In this document: in pieces, positions 44,625 to 53,736 of the stretch
How the letters are laid out: every line of letters starts with the position of its first letter
How positions within the stretch are numbered: the first letter of the stretch is position 1
NCBI RefSeq assembly: GCF_014836645.1
Contig: NZ_JACSQM010000004.1
Span: 248,001 to 312,000, forward strand
Source: Fictibacillus norfolkensis
Lineage (GTDB): Bacteria; Bacillota; Bacilli; Bacillales; Fictibacillaceae
Reading direction: 5' to 3'
Length of the DNA stretch: 64,000 nucleotides
Translations under genes and position numbers: made by a program
The notes under the pieces: generated by a model
Told to the model about the DNA's origin: nothing
What the model saw: the letters and a program-made list of their open reading frames with translations, nothing else
Databases searched by the model: none

Positions 44625-44715
44625 GTTCTCTTCTTTAGTTTCCTCTAAAATTTTTTATCATATAAATCTCATCTCTATCATAACTTGTCCTATAGAGTAA
44701 AAAAGGAGGCGAGCT

Positions 44716-45588
44716 ATGCGATATATTATTGAGCGCCCGCTGCAATCGCTCGGTACAGACACTGTTCTTTCTTATCTAGTAGACTCTCAAAAAATCTCCT
44801 ATGTCTCACAGGGCCCTCTTAGAATGAATGTGATGAAGATGTCTATGCATGGTTTAAAGATGATTCCTGGGCATATCAGTCCTCTTATGTCATTGAATAG
44901 ATTGCCTATCGAAAAGGTAAGACAGACTATTAGCGAGAGAGTTAGAATCGGCACGACTACGCTCTTAGCCTCTGCTGAAGTCAACTATCTGCATGAAGCA
45001 GAAACAGAGTTGAAGAGAACGAGGCATCTCTTAATATCCAGTTCAATAGACTATTGCATCGGTCTAAGTATGTCTCCAGAAAAAATCACACCACAAATGA
45101 TGAGTTTTTGCCGAAAACAGAAAATCCCGTTCATCCAGTTGATCTGTAAAGATTTTGCTCAGTTAACACATGTGATCTGGGAGAGGATCAGTGAAGCTAA
45201 TTTCAGTTATGGTACTGTAATCTTTCCAACCTTTCCAGCGAACATAGATCAGAAGTTGAAAAACACGTGGCAAAAAAAATGGAACGAGCTATCGGTCAAA
45301 CATCAGATCCCAACTCTTTTTCATGATCTGTGTGAAACAGAAGCAATCTCGTTACCAAGTTTAAAAATGCTTGGTCTATATCCTGTAAAAGGCGGTCTGT
45401 TCACAGGCAGTGATGCTGACTATTGCATCTATCGTACAGATGTAATAGATGATACGCTGCAAGCTGTAATCGTAAGAGGCAAAATCGTTTTTACTGATAA
45501 TCATCCAGAAACTCATCAAGGGTTTGGTAAAGAGATTATCGTAGTAAAGACTCGTCGTTTTGGAGAATCTCTCGTATCTCGTGTATAA
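44716..45588 (+). CDS. Unknown protein with an amidohydrolase-like C-terminus
   Basis: A 290-residue soluble protein with a good AAGGAGGCG site. The C-terminal part (VKGGLFTGSDADYCIYRTD, then AVIVRGKIVFTD) resembles the closing segment of amidohydrolases and dihydroorotases. The N-terminal metal-binding HxH motif and other catalytic histidines are not seen. It may be a degenerate, non-catalytic relative. No gene name is recognised. It lies between the trp operon and ypiA, where B. subtilis has tyrA and aroE. Confidence 0.65.
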   Translation: MRYIIERPLQSLGTDTVLSYLVDSQKISYVSQGPLRMNVMKMSMHGLKMIPGHISPLMSLNRLPIEKVRQTISERVRIGTTTLLASAEVNYLHEAETELKRTRHLLISSSIDYCIGLSMSPEKITPQMMSFCRKQKIPFIQLICKDFAQLTHVIWERISEANFSYGTVIFPTFPANIDQKLKNTWQKKWNELSVKHQIPTLFHDLCETEAISLPSLKMLGLYPVKGGLFTGSDADYCIYRTDVIDDTLQAVIVRGKIVFTDNHPETHQGFGKEIIVVKTRRFGESLVSRV

Positions 45589-45589
45589 T
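45584..45589 (+). promoter_or_regulatory. -10 element of a likely ypiA promoter
   Basis: TATAAT overlaps the stop region of the preceding gene. A TTGGAG at 45560-45565 is 18 bp upstream. Confidence 0.4.
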
Positions 45590-45625
45590 AGGCACAAGAA
45601 TACAAGGGATAAGGGAGTTTTATCA

Positions 45626-46879
45626 GTGAACGAAATCCAAGATGCAATCAGGCTTGTTGAACATGGTGACGTAGAAAAAGGAATGTCGCTTTTAGATAAA
45701 ATAAAACAAAAAGCTCAAGATCCAGAAAAGTTTGAGATCGCCGAAGTTTATCTGAACTGGGGGCATACAACAGAAGCAATGAACCTTTTTAATGAGTTGC
45801 TGAAAAAATACCCTGGAGATGGAGAGCTGCTCGTATCCATTGCAGAATGCTGCTTGGATGAAGGCATGGATGAGAAAGCGATCGAGTATTTGGACCAAGT
45901 AACCGAAGAAGATGACGAATATTTAAGAGCACTTATCCTTCAAGCGGATCTGTATGAAAGTCTTGGACTGACAGAAGTAGCAGAACGTAAGCTGACAGAA
46001 GCGCATCAAAAGGACCAGAAACATCCTGTGCTCGCTTATGCTTTAGGTGATTTTTATTTAAGGCAAGGTAAATTTGATTCAAGTTTGCCACTATTAAAAG
46101 TAGCGATCGATGAAAAAGCTGAAATAGAAGATGTTACATTACGATATGCCGAAGCATTAAGCAGAGCAGGTAAGTTTGAAGAATCACTTCCATTCTATAG
46201 AAAAGGTCTGGATCACCATAAAGATCTTTACAGCTTATTTGGTCATGGAGTAACTGCTTTTAAAGCAGGTGAGTTTAAAGAAGCGATCGCAAGTCTTGAA
46301 GAACTAAAAGACATGGATCCTGATTATACGACCCTTTATAGCGTTCTATCTGAAGCATATGAAGAAGAAGGAGCATTAACAGAGGCGTATGATGTTATCT
46401 CGGAAGGATTAAAAAGAGATGAACATAACGAAAACATCTATCTACAGGCTGCAAGGTTAGCTTATAAACTCCACAATCCTGATCAAGGTGAACAGTGGGT
46501 GAAACAAGCACTTGAAATCAATCCAACACGGATCGAACCACTCTTACGGTTAGGAGATCAATACATTCGTGAAGAACGATTTGAAGATCTGCTCAGTCTC
46601 TACAAGTCTCTGGCTGAAACGAAAGAAGAGATACCGCTCATGTACTGGCATCTAGCTACAGCAAATAAAGAGACCGAAAATTATACTGAGGCTGCAAAAT
46701 GGTTCGAAAAAGCTTCTCTATTGTTTACTGAGGACCCGGTGTTCTTAGAAGAATATGCATACTTCCTCATCGAGGAAGGAGAGCAGAAGAAAGCGAAGAG
46801 CATTCTGCAGAATTTGTTGAACCAAAGCCCTGAACGAGACGATATTGAGGATGTTTTAAATCGCCTGGAAGATTTTTAA
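45626..46879 (+). CDS. ypiA: TPR-repeat protein YpiA
   Basis: A 417-residue protein made almost entirely of tetratricopeptide repeats (for example EVYLNWGHTTEAMNLFNELLKKYPGD, and PLLRLGDQYIREERFEDLLSLYKSL). Such repeats mediate protein contacts; no enzyme motif is seen. The GTG at 45626 follows AAGGGAG and fits the B. subtilis length; longer starts overlap the preceding gene. Confidence 0.88.
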   Translation: MNEIQDAIRLVEHGDVEKGMSLLDKIKQKAQDPEKFEIAEVYLNWGHTTEAMNLFNELLKKYPGDGELLVSIAECCLDEGMDEKAIEYLDQVTEEDDEYLRALILQADLYESLGLTEVAERKLTEAHQKDQKHPVLAYALGDFYLRQGKFDSSLPLLKVAIDEKAEIEDVTLRYAEALSRAGKFEESLPFYRKGLDHHKDLYSLFGHGVTAFKAGEFKEAIASLEELKDMDPDYTTLYSVLSEAYEEEGALTEAYDVISEGLKRDEHNENIYLQAARLAYKLHNPDQGEQWVKQALEINPTRIEPLLRLGDQYIREERFEDLLSLYKSLAETKEEIPLMYWHLATANKETENYTEAAKWFEKASLLFTEDPVFLEEYAYFLIEEGEQKKAKSILQNLLNQSPERDDIEDVLNRLEDF

Positions 46880-46969
46880 AACTTTCTGAAGTGAAGAAGG
46901 ATTTTACGAGCAGTGAGAGAATATATTTAGTATCAAGATGACGTGTTTTTGAATGATGGGGGGATTGCA

Positions 46970-47521
46970 ATGAGCAGCACCGTTTCGGTCCTTGAAAAAA
47001 AGGATTTTATCAAATGGTTCCTTAATCATTATCAGTTAAAGAAGCGCGAATGTGTTTGGTTATTAAACTATTTAGTTAGTGATGACCAACTGATGGAGAA
47101 GGTACATTTTGTAGAGAAAGCTGAATATTGTCCAAAGGCCATAATCATGTCAACTCAATGCACAGACGGAGTTCCATTCCGTTTTTACAAGCAAAATGTT
47201 CTAACGACTGATGCCGAAAAATCATTTCACGACATCCGCTTGAACCAAGAAGAAGAGATCTATCTTGAACTTAATTTTAACGCATCACGTCTGACGCCCG
47301 AGTACGCTTCTGTATTAGAAGAGAACCCGCACTTGCCTCAGAATATGTCAATGGACAAAAAATATGGCATATGGGCGGAAATGGTATTAGAGAAGTCGAT
47401 TGAAACCTACCGTAAGAATGATATTATGGCAAAGATCGATGCCGCACTAGACCAAAAGGATTATGACAGCTTTACAAAATGGACGAATGAACTAAAAAAT
47501 TTAGAAAAACAGCCATCCTAG
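46970..47521 (+). CDS. ypiB: YpiB, UPF0302 family protein
   Basis: A 183-residue protein matching YpiB (UPF0302): [33 protein letters not shown] and YLELNFNA, and a helical C-terminus. Function unknown. The ATG at 46970 has GGGGGGATTGCA upstream. It is followed by a terminator and 21-bp array C. Confidence 0.85.
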   Translation: MSSTVSVLEKKDFIKWFLNHYQLKKRECVWLLNYLVSDDQLMEKVHFVEKAEYCPKAIIMSTQCTDGVPFRFYKQNVLTTDAEKSFHDIRLNQEEEIYLELNFNASRLTPEYASVLEENPHLPQNMSMDKKYGIWAEMVLEKSIETYRKNDIMAKIDAALDQKDYDSFTKWTNELKNLEKQPS

Positions 47522-47528
47522 TTGTGTG

Positions 47529-47562
47529 AAGGCGACTCTTAAGAAAAAGGGTCGTCTTTTTT
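47529..47562 (+). terminator. Terminator of ypiA-ypiB
   Basis: AAGGCGACTCTT pairs with AAGGGTCGTCTT, with two G-T pairs, and is followed by a T run. Confidence 0.75.
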
Positions 47563-47589
47563 GTGCTGTAACCACACACTTTAGCACCC

Positions 47590-47694
47590 AATCCATAAAT
47601 TCAAGCTTTGAATCCACGAGTTTTTGCTTGCAATCCAAAAGTTAGGTCACTTAATCCACGAGTTTTTCGCTTTTATCCGCGAGTCGACATTCCT
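47590..47694 (+). repeat. 21-bp periodic array C (5 units)
   Basis: Units start at 47590, 47611, 47632, 47653 and 47674, each exactly 21 bp. Four begin with AATCCA followed by variants of CGAGTTTTT. The fifth is the terminal type TATCCGCGAGTCGACAT. It is the same family as arrays A and B but more degenerate. Confidence 0.8.
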
Positions 47695-47806
47695 AGACTT
47701 ATTTCGACATCAATAAAATCTACCTATTTTCAATACGAAACTCATTACCAGCGAGAGAAATATGGTACGATAAGAAGCAGTACATACCAAGTAAGGAGAA
47801 TTTTTT

Positions 47807-48271
47807 ATGAAATGGAAAACGAAAGACGCAGATGTGTTCTTAAAATCTGGTGAGTATGTGGACTCGATTCTCATTCCGTTAACACCAGTCAATTTCTCCC
47901 ACGAGTTCAAATCCAGTGTGACGATGTCTGAGTATACAGAACTGTTAACATCAGAGATCGAGCGTCAGCTGCACGGCAGGTTGTTTTTATCACCTAATTT
48001 TACATATGTAAAGAATGAAAGTTCTCTTGATCTATTAACTAGTTTCTTAGAGCATGTTAAAAATTCAGGGCATTTTAAACATATCTTTCTCATGACAAGT
48101 GATGTGTATTGGAAAGAATTCGAACAGCAGCTTTCGGGTCAATTATTCTGGGTTCCCGCTCTGCCGCTAGAAACCATGGACGAAAAGTATAAACTTGAGG
48201 TGATAAAAGAGCAGGTAAAACCGTTGTTTCAGCTCATTTTCACCGATTGGCAAAGAAGTATAAATTCGTAA
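47807..48271 (+). CDS. ypiF: YpiF, DUF2487 family protein
   Basis: A 154-residue soluble protein matching YpiF by position and pattern (MKWKTKDADVFLKSGEYVDS, IPLTPVNFSHEFKSS). Function unknown. An AAGGAGAATTTTTT site precedes the ATG. It lies before qcrA as in B. subtilis. Confidence 0.8.
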   Translation: MKWKTKDADVFLKSGEYVDSILIPLTPVNFSHEFKSSVTMSEYTELLTSEIERQLHGRLFLSPNFTYVKNESSLDLLTSFLEHVKNSGHFKHIFLMTSDVYWKEFEQQLSGQLFWVPALPLETMDEKYKLEVIKEQVKPLFQLIFTDWQRSINS

Positions 48272-48289
48272 TATTTACCACATGTCATA

Positions 48290-48319
48290 TTGACATTAAA
48301 AGACAACATAAGCTATCAT
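48290..48319 (+). promoter_or_regulatory. Candidate sigma-A promoter of qcrABC
   Basis: TTGACA (48290-48295), an 18-bp spacer and TATCAT (48314-48319), about 70 bp before the qcrA start. Confidence 0.6.
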
Positions 48320-48390
48320 GTTTATGTCCTAGTAATATGTGTGTAAAAGTCCGGATGGACCGTCATTTACAGCATAAGGGGGGGAAAACA

Positions 48391-48894
48391 ATGTCAAAGG
48401 AAGATATTTCAAGACGTCAGTTCTTAAACTACACATTAACTGGCGTAGGCGGATTTATGGCTGCCGGCATGCTTATGCCAATGGTCCGTTTCGCCCTTGA
48501 TCCGATTCTAAAAGAGGGTACAGATCAAGAATTGGTAGCGGTTACGAGCACGGAAGAGATCGCGAACGAACCAAAGCGTTTCGATTTTAAAATCAAACAA
48601 AAAGATGGCTGGTACGAGTCTGATGTCACTCAATCTGCCTGGGTTTATAAAGCGAAGAATGGTGATATTATCGCACTTTCTCCAATCTGTAAACATCTAG
48701 GTTGTACGGTAGACTGGAATACAGATCCATCACACCCTAACCAGTTCTTCTGTCCTTGCCACTTAGGCCGTTATACGAAGGATGGAACGAATGTTAAGGG
48801 AACTGCACCTCTTGCACCGCTTGATGTATATGACAGCCAGGTGAAAGATGGAAAGCTTTATTTAGGAAAGGCAAAACCAAGAAAGGGGGCGTAA
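48391..48894 (+). CDS. qcrA: Menaquinol:cytochrome c reductase Rieske subunit QcrA
   Basis: A 167-residue Rieske iron-sulfur protein. It has an N-terminal RRQFLNYTLTGVGGFMAAG twin-arginine-like membrane anchor, then the cluster motifs CKHLGCTVDW and CPCHLGRY. It is part of the membrane bc complex that oxidises menaquinol. The ATG at 48391 follows GGGGGGAAAACA; a longer frame from 48247 overlaps ypiF. Confidence 0.96.
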   Translation: MSKEDISRRQFLNYTLTGVGGFMAAGMLMPMVRFALDPILKEGTDQELVAVTSTEEIANEPKRFDFKIKQKDGWYESDVTQSAWVYKAKNGDIIALSPICKHLGCTVDWNTDPSHPNQFFCPCHLGRYTKDGTNVKGTAPLAPLDVYDSQVKDGKLYLGKAKPRKGA

Positions 48895-48897
48895 TGA

Positions 48898-49569
48898 ATG
48901 CTACAAAAGATTTATGACTGGGTAGATGAGCGCCTGGATATTACGCCGCTTTGGAGAGATGTTGCAGACCATGAAGTACCTGAACACGTAAACCCCGCAC
49001 ATCATTTTTCTGCGTTCGTTTACTGTTTCGGTGGATTAACTTTCTTCATCACGGTTATCCAAATTCTTTCAGGTATGTTCTTAACGATGTACTATGTGCC
49101 TGATATCGTGAATGCTTGGGAATCCGTATATTACCTGCAAAATGAAGTGGCATTTGGAGTGATCGTACGCGGAATGCACCATTGGGGCGCGAGCCTTGTT
49201 ATCGTAATGATGTTTCTACATACATTGCGCGTATTTTTCCAGGGGGCTTATAAGAAGCCAAGAGAATTAAACTGGGTTGTTGGAGTACTTATTTTCTTTG
49301 TTATGTTAGGTTTAGGTTTTACAGGTTATCTATTACCTTGGGATATGAAAGCACTATTTGCGACTAAGGTAGGAATTGAGATCGCTATGACGATTCCTGT
49401 TGTTGGTCCGATCGCGAAGACATTCCTTGCCGGCGGAGAGATTATCGGAGCACAGACGCTCACGCGTTTCTTTGCGATTCACGTATTCTTCCTTCCTGCA
49501 GCATTGTTAGGCTTGATGGGTGCCCATTTCTTAATGATCCGTAAACAAGGTATTTCCGGACCGTTGTAA
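48898..49569 (+). CDS. qcrB: Menaquinol:cytochrome c reductase cytochrome b subunit QcrB
   Basis: A 223-residue cytochrome b6-type subunit with four helices. Haem-ligand histidines lie in VRGMHHWGASLVIVMMFLHTLRV and in the C-terminal FFAIHVFFLPAALLGLMGAHF. An AGGGGGC site overlaps the end of qcrA. It works with qcrA and qcrC. Confidence 0.96.
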   Translation: MLQKIYDWVDERLDITPLWRDVADHEVPEHVNPAHHFSAFVYCFGGLTFFITVIQILSGMFLTMYYVPDIVNAWESVYYLQNEVAFGVIVRGMHHWGASLVIVMMFLHTLRVFFQGAYKKPRELNWVVGVLIFFVMLGLGFTGYLLPWDMKALFATKVGIEIAMTIPVVGPIAKTFLAGGEIIGAQTLTRFFAIHVFFLPAALLGLMGAHFLMIRKQGISGPL

Positions 49570-49617
49570 GAACAAACATAAGATTAAAAGTTTCATAAGA
49601 GCAAAGGAGGGAAATAT

Positions 49618-50385
49618 ATGCATCGCGGTAAAGGAATGAAGTTTGTCGGTGACTCACGTGTCCCTGCTGAGCGCAATCCGAATATTCCTAAAGACTATTC
49701 GGAGTTTCCGGGAAAAACGGAAGCGTTCTGGCCAAACTTTCTTTTAAAAGAATGGATGGTAGGAGCCGTATTCTTGATCGGATACCTCATACTAACAATC
49801 GTCCATGAATCTCCTTTGGAGAAAAAAGCAGATCCTACCGATGCTGGATATATTCCTCTACCAGACTGGTACTTCCTATTTTTATACCAGCTTCTGAAGT
49901 ACAAGTATGCGGCAGGGGATTATGTTCTTATCGGTACTGTTATTATACCGGGTCTAGCATTTGGTGCGTTAATGCTTGCGCCATTCCTGGACAAAGGGTT
50001 GGAGCGACGTCCTTCTAAACGTCCGATCGCAACTGGATTAATGTTATTAGGTTTGATCTCTGTTACATATCTAACATGGGAATCTGTTGTGACGCACGAT
50101 TGGGAAAAAGCGAAGACTCAAGGTAAGATCGTCGATGTAAGTTTTGATGAAAACGACCCTGGATACAAGATCTACCAAAAGCAGAGCTGTGTAGGCTGTC
50201 ATGGTAACACGTTAACAGGTGGAGCATCAGGACCTTCATTGATCGGAACAGGTTTGAAGCCTGAAGAAATCATGAAAATCGCAAAAGAAGGTAAGCCGCC
50301 TGGCATGCCGCCGAATGCGTTTAAAGGTTCTGATGATGAGCTAAAACAATTAGCAGAATTCATCTCAAAACTAGAACAAAAATAA
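49618..50385 (+). CDS. qcrC: Menaquinol:cytochrome c reductase cytochrome b/c subunit QcrC
   Basis: A 255-residue fusion. The N-terminal part is subunit IV-like with three helices (PDWYFLFLYQLLKYKY), and the C-terminal cytochrome c domain has CVGCH and a distal Met in PPGMPPNAF. This fusion is typical of Bacillus bc complexes. It has an AAAGGAGGG site. Confidence 0.96.
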   Translation: MHRGKGMKFVGDSRVPAERNPNIPKDYSEFPGKTEAFWPNFLLKEWMVGAVFLIGYLILTIVHESPLEKKADPTDAGYIPLPDWYFLFLYQLLKYKYAAGDYVLIGTVIIPGLAFGALMLAPFLDKGLERRPSKRPIATGLMLLGLISVTYLTWESVVTHDWEKAKTQGKIVDVSFDENDPGYKIYQKQSCVGCHGNTLTGGASGPSLIGTGLKPEEIMKIAKEGKPPGMPPNAFKGSDDELKQLAEFISKLEQK

Positions 50386-50392
50386 TTGGTAG

Positions 50393-50422
50393 AAGCCGGC
50401 TCGGTATGGGCCGGCTTTTTTT
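50393..50422 (+). terminator. Terminator of qcrABC
   Basis: AAGCCGGC and GCCGGCTT flank a short loop and are followed by seven T. Confidence 0.9.
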
Positions 50423-50453
50423 CTGAACATAGAAAAAGAAGGAGTATGTGATT

Positions 50454-51020
50454 ATGTCCTGGATTCGAACGATCATCATGGATCGAATGTTTTTACTAGC
50501 ACTTCTTTTAATCAACATACTAGGCACGTTCTACGGCTATTATTGGTACCTGAATCAGCTGCAAGAGACACCTTGGTACTTTTTGCCGTTCGTACCAGAC
50601 AGTCCGACAGCATCTTTGTTTTTTGTTTTTGTTATCATCGGGTTTTTGAGGGATAAACAACATGGCGTGATAGAGGCATTGGCTGTTGCAACGCTCTTTA
50701 AGTATGGCATATGGGCAGTAGGGATGAACCTTGGTGGTGCTTTAGTTGGAACGCCTTTGGATCTTATCAACTACATGCTTATCTTTTCTCACCTCGGTAT
50801 GGCGGTTCAAGGGCTGCTTTATGCTCCGTTTTATAAGATCAAGGGCTGGCATGTAACGCTTGCTGCACTCGTCCTATTTCATAACGAGATCATCGACTAC
50901 GTGTTTGATATGATGCCTCGATATGACATTCTTGATCCGTATCAAGACATGATCGGATACTTGACCTTTTGGTTGTCTGCGCTTTCTATCTACATTGTTT
51001 GGAAGATGAGAAAAGCATAA
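50454..51020 (+). CDS. ypjA: YpjA, DUF1405 membrane protein
   Basis: A 188-residue membrane protein with about six helices, matching YpjA (DUF1405). It has LLINILGTFYGYYWYLNQL, LPFVPDSPTASLFF and HNEIIDYVFD. Function unknown. The ATG at 50454 has AAGGAG upstream. It follows the qcr operon as in B. subtilis. Confidence 0.82.
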   Translation: MSWIRTIIMDRMFLLALLLINILGTFYGYYWYLNQLQETPWYFLPFVPDSPTASLFFVFVIIGFLRDKQHGVIEALAVATLFKYGIWAVGMNLGGALVGTPLDLINYMLIFSHLGMAVQGLLYAPFYKIKGWHVTLAALVLFHNEIIDYVFDMMPRYDILDPYQDMIGYLTFWLSALSIYIVWKMRKA

Positions 51021-51105
51021 GGCACGCTCCCAATCCTTAATTATAGGTCTATCCTTGTCCCAGCTCTCATACGTTTTAAGTATAAGGGTACAGGAGGGAC
51101 AACGG

Positions 51106-51900
51106 ATGAGAAGGTTTGGATGGGCATTGATGGTTCTTTGTATGGTTTTTGGACTTGCTTTGCCAGCACTTGCGTCAAATCATACAGAAACGAAGGATTG
51201 GTCTGAGATCAATGAACTAACGAGTGAGATCTGGGAGCTTGGTAAGATAGAAAGGTATGAAGAAGCTGCTGGTGTGCTGCAGTTTACTTCCGCCAACATC
51301 ATTCATATAGAAGATGTCTTGTCCTTGAGACCGGAACAGAAGCGTCTCGTTGAATATACGTTCAGAGATGCTGTATCTTCTCTTCAGAATCCCGAATGGT
51401 CAAAAGAAAAAAAGCTAAACAAGCTTACAGAGGTTCGCTTATTAGTGGATGCCCTTCAGACTGATTATGAGCCGTTATGGAAAAAAACAGGGCTGATGAT
51501 GCTAGAGCCTTTTATCACGATGGAAAAAGGAATCAGTGAGGATGATTCAGTGGCTTTTCATCAAGCTGCTAACCTTTTACTTGAGCGGTACGAAACGGTC
51601 AGACCGGCACTCATGGTCGACCTGAAAGATGAAGATTTAGAAAAGCTTGATGAACATGTTTCTTACGTTGATACGAACCGCAGTCAGATTCTTACGGATA
51701 CTGCTCATCAAAAACAGCTTGAGACAGCTGCTGCTGATTTTGAAGCGCTGTTCTTCGCAAAAAAAGATAACTCAGAACCATCATTGTTTTGGCTAATATT
51801 TTCAATCGGTGGAATCATATCATCAACACTGGCTTACGTAGGATGGAGAAAATACAAAGGTGATCAGCAGGGTGAGTTGCGAGTGCCGGATAAACGGTAA
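51106..51900 (+). CDS. ypjB: Sporulation protein YpjB
   Basis: A 264-residue protein with an N-terminal signal peptide (FGWALMVLCMVFGLALPALAS), a mostly helical extracellular domain and a C-terminal membrane helix (SLFWLIFSIGGIISSTLAYVG). This matches YpjB, reported as sporulation-related. The ATG at 51106 follows CAGGAGGGACAACGG. The mechanism is not known. Confidence 0.8.
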   Translation: MRRFGWALMVLCMVFGLALPALASNHTETKDWSEINELTSEIWELGKIERYEEAAGVLQFTSANIIHIEDVLSLRPEQKRLVEYTFRDAVSSLQNPEWSKEKKLNKLTEVRLLVDALQTDYEPLWKKTGLMMLEPFITMEKGISEDDSVAFHQAANLLLERYETVRPALMVDLKDEDLEKLDEHVSYVDTNRSQILTDTAHQKQLETAAADFEALFFAKKDNSEPSLFWLIFSIGGIISSTLAYVGWRKYKGDQQGELRVPDKR

Positions 51901-51993
51901 TGGGTCATGAGTCATGCGTTTTCTTTGACAAACTGTGAGCTGAAAACGTAAAATGTGAGTATCAAAAGCTTTTTATATGGAGGAATGCCAACG

Positions 51994-52674
51994 ATGGGTG
52001 GATTTTTAATCTACTTCGCAATTTTGCTTATCGTTCCAATCTGGGCTCAGATGCGAGTGAAAAGCACGTACAAAAAGTATTCAAAAGTAAGTAACAGCAC
52101 AGGAAAGACTGGTGCAGAAGTAGCAAGAGAGATTTTAGACCAAAACGGACTCTACAGTGTTCAAGTAGAGCCGGTTAGAGGGATGCTATCCGATCATTAC
52201 GACCCTCGCAGCAAAGTTGTTCGTTTATCTGAAGATAACTATTACGGAAGTTCGATTGCAGGTGCTGCAGTTGCAGCCCATGAAGTAGGGCATGCGATTC
52301 AAGATGCAGAAGGATATGCGTTCTTACGCTTCAGACATGCGCTCGTTCCTGTAGCTAACATCGGATCTAACTTTTCGTTTTTATTGATTCTTGGTGGTAT
52401 GCTTTTAAGCTCGATGAACATGTTCCTTCTAGGGATCATCTTCATGTCAGTAGCTGTATTGTTCCAGTTCGTTACACTGCCGGTTGAGTTCAATGCAAGC
52501 TCTCGTGCGATGGACCAGATCGTTTCAACGGGTCTGATCCGTAACAACGAAGAGCGAGGAGCACGTAAAGTACTAAACGCTGCTGCCTTAACTTATGTAG
52601 CTGGTGCGCTAGTAGCGTTACTTGAACTAGCACGATTCATCTTCATGTTCTTAGGAATGAACCAAGACGACTAA
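51994..52674 (+). CDS. Zinc metallopeptidase, YugP family
   Basis: A 226-residue membrane metallopeptidase with the zinc motif HEVGHAIQ (residues about 95-102) and several helices. SDHYDPRSKVVRLSEDNYYGSSIAGAA is typical of the YugP family. The substrate is unknown. The ATG at 51994 lies 10 bases after TGGAGG. B. subtilis carries yugP elsewhere, so its place beside ypjB is a lineage arrangement. Confidence 0.85.
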   Translation: MGGFLIYFAILLIVPIWAQMRVKSTYKKYSKVSNSTGKTGAEVAREILDQNGLYSVQVEPVRGMLSDHYDPRSKVVRLSEDNYYGSSIAGAAVAAHEVGHAIQDAEGYAFLRFRHALVPVANIGSNFSFLLILGGMLLSSMNMFLLGIIFMSVAVLFQFVTLPVEFNASSRAMDQIVSTGLIRNNEERGARKVLNAAALTYVAGALVALLELARFIFMFLGMNQDD

Positions 52675-52689
52675 TTCTAAATTAATAGT

Positions 52690-52721
52690 AAAGCTCCCGA
52701 TACTTAATCGGGAGCTTTTTT
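52690..52721. terminator. Bidirectional terminator between the yugP-like gene and ypjC
   Basis: AAAGCTCCCGAT and ATCGGGAGCTTT form a perfect stem with T runs on both strands, between convergent genes. Confidence 0.88.
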
Positions 52722-53639
52722 CTATCTGCCTATCGGATTCTTATCAGCATCTAGAGTGAAACCTTCGCCGATCACTTCATGAACGTCATTTACGGTAACA
52801 AATGCATGCGGATCGATACGCTCGATCACTTGCTTGATTCGGACGATCTCGTTCTTTGCGATAACACAGTACAGTACTTCACGGATATTTCCTGTAAAAG
52901 AACCTTTACCGTTTAAGATGGTCGCACCACGGTCCAATTCTTTAATGATGTCTGCTGCGATCTCGGTATTTTTATCTGAAAAGATCATGACCGCTTTACC
53001 AGCATAAGCACCTTCTTGCATAAAGTCGATTACACGTGCACCGATGAAAACAGCTACGAGTGTGTACATCGCTTCTTTATAGTTTAAATATACTAACGAG
53101 ATTACGATAACCACGAAATCAAAGATGAACATCGTCTTACCCATGCTCCAGCCTAGAAATTTATGACCGAGTCTCGCGATGATATCCACACCGCCAGTCG
53201 TTCCGCCAAAGCGGAAGATAATTCCTAGTCCGACTCCGATAAAAACACCAGCAAATAATGCAGCAAGTGTCATGTCCTCTTTAAGATTGATCGTAACGAA
53301 TGAGAAACGCTGGAAGATAAACAAAAACACAGATACGGCAACGGTTCCAATTATCGTATAGATGAAGGCGTTTCTGCCAAGCAGCTTCCAGCCGACAAAG
53401 AACAATGGAATGTTGAGTGCCAGGTTAGAATAAGAAGGATCGATTGAGAAAAGGAAATAGAGTATAAGCGTGATTCCTGTAAAACCACCTTCTGCTAAAT
53501 TGTTCGTCATATTAAAGTGAACGATCCCGAACGAAAAGATGGCAGCGCCAAGTAAGATAAATAAAATATTTTTTAGTTTGATTGGATAAGTCATATGAGG
53601 CCTACTTTCTACAAAAATACTAGGGTTGTTTTTAGTCAT
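52722..53639 (-). CDS. ypjC: YitT-family membrane protein (YpjC)
   Basis: A 305-residue protein with five to six N-terminal helices (residues about 20-190), the segment GGTTGGVDIIARLGHKFLG, and a C-terminal soluble DUF2179 domain (GATILNGKGSFTGNIREVLYCVI). It matches the YitT/UPF0750 family, in the ypjC position. The start could be the ATG at 53639 (site very close) or at 53594. Function unknown. Confidence 0.82.
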   Translation of the reverse strand: MTKNNPSIFVESRPHMTYPIKLKNILFILLGAAIFSFGIVHFNMTNNLAEGGFTGITLILYFLFSIDPSYSNLALNIPLFFVGWKLLGRNAFIYTIIGTVAVSVFLFIFQRFSFVTINLKEDMTLAALFAGVFIGVGLGIIFRFGGTTGGVDIIARLGHKFLGWSMGKTMFIFDFVVIVISLVYLNYKEAMYTLVAVFIGARVIDFMQEGAYAGKAVMIFSDKNTEIAADIIKELDRGATILNGKGSFTGNIREVLYCVIAKNEIVRIKQVIERIDPHAFVTVNDVHEVIGEGFTLDADKNPIGR

Positions 53640-53736
53640 GCCTTCCTATTATAAGCGAAATTTCATGAAATTTGTCAAACAGAAAAAATACCGATAACAT
53701 ATAGAAGACTAATATTGAATGAGGAGTGTCAACATC

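Noticed and set aside
47608..47853. 81-residue reading frame starting MNPRVFACNPKV
   Set aside because: It is produced by the 21-bp repeat units of array C and then runs into ypiF in another frame. It has no ribosome binding site.
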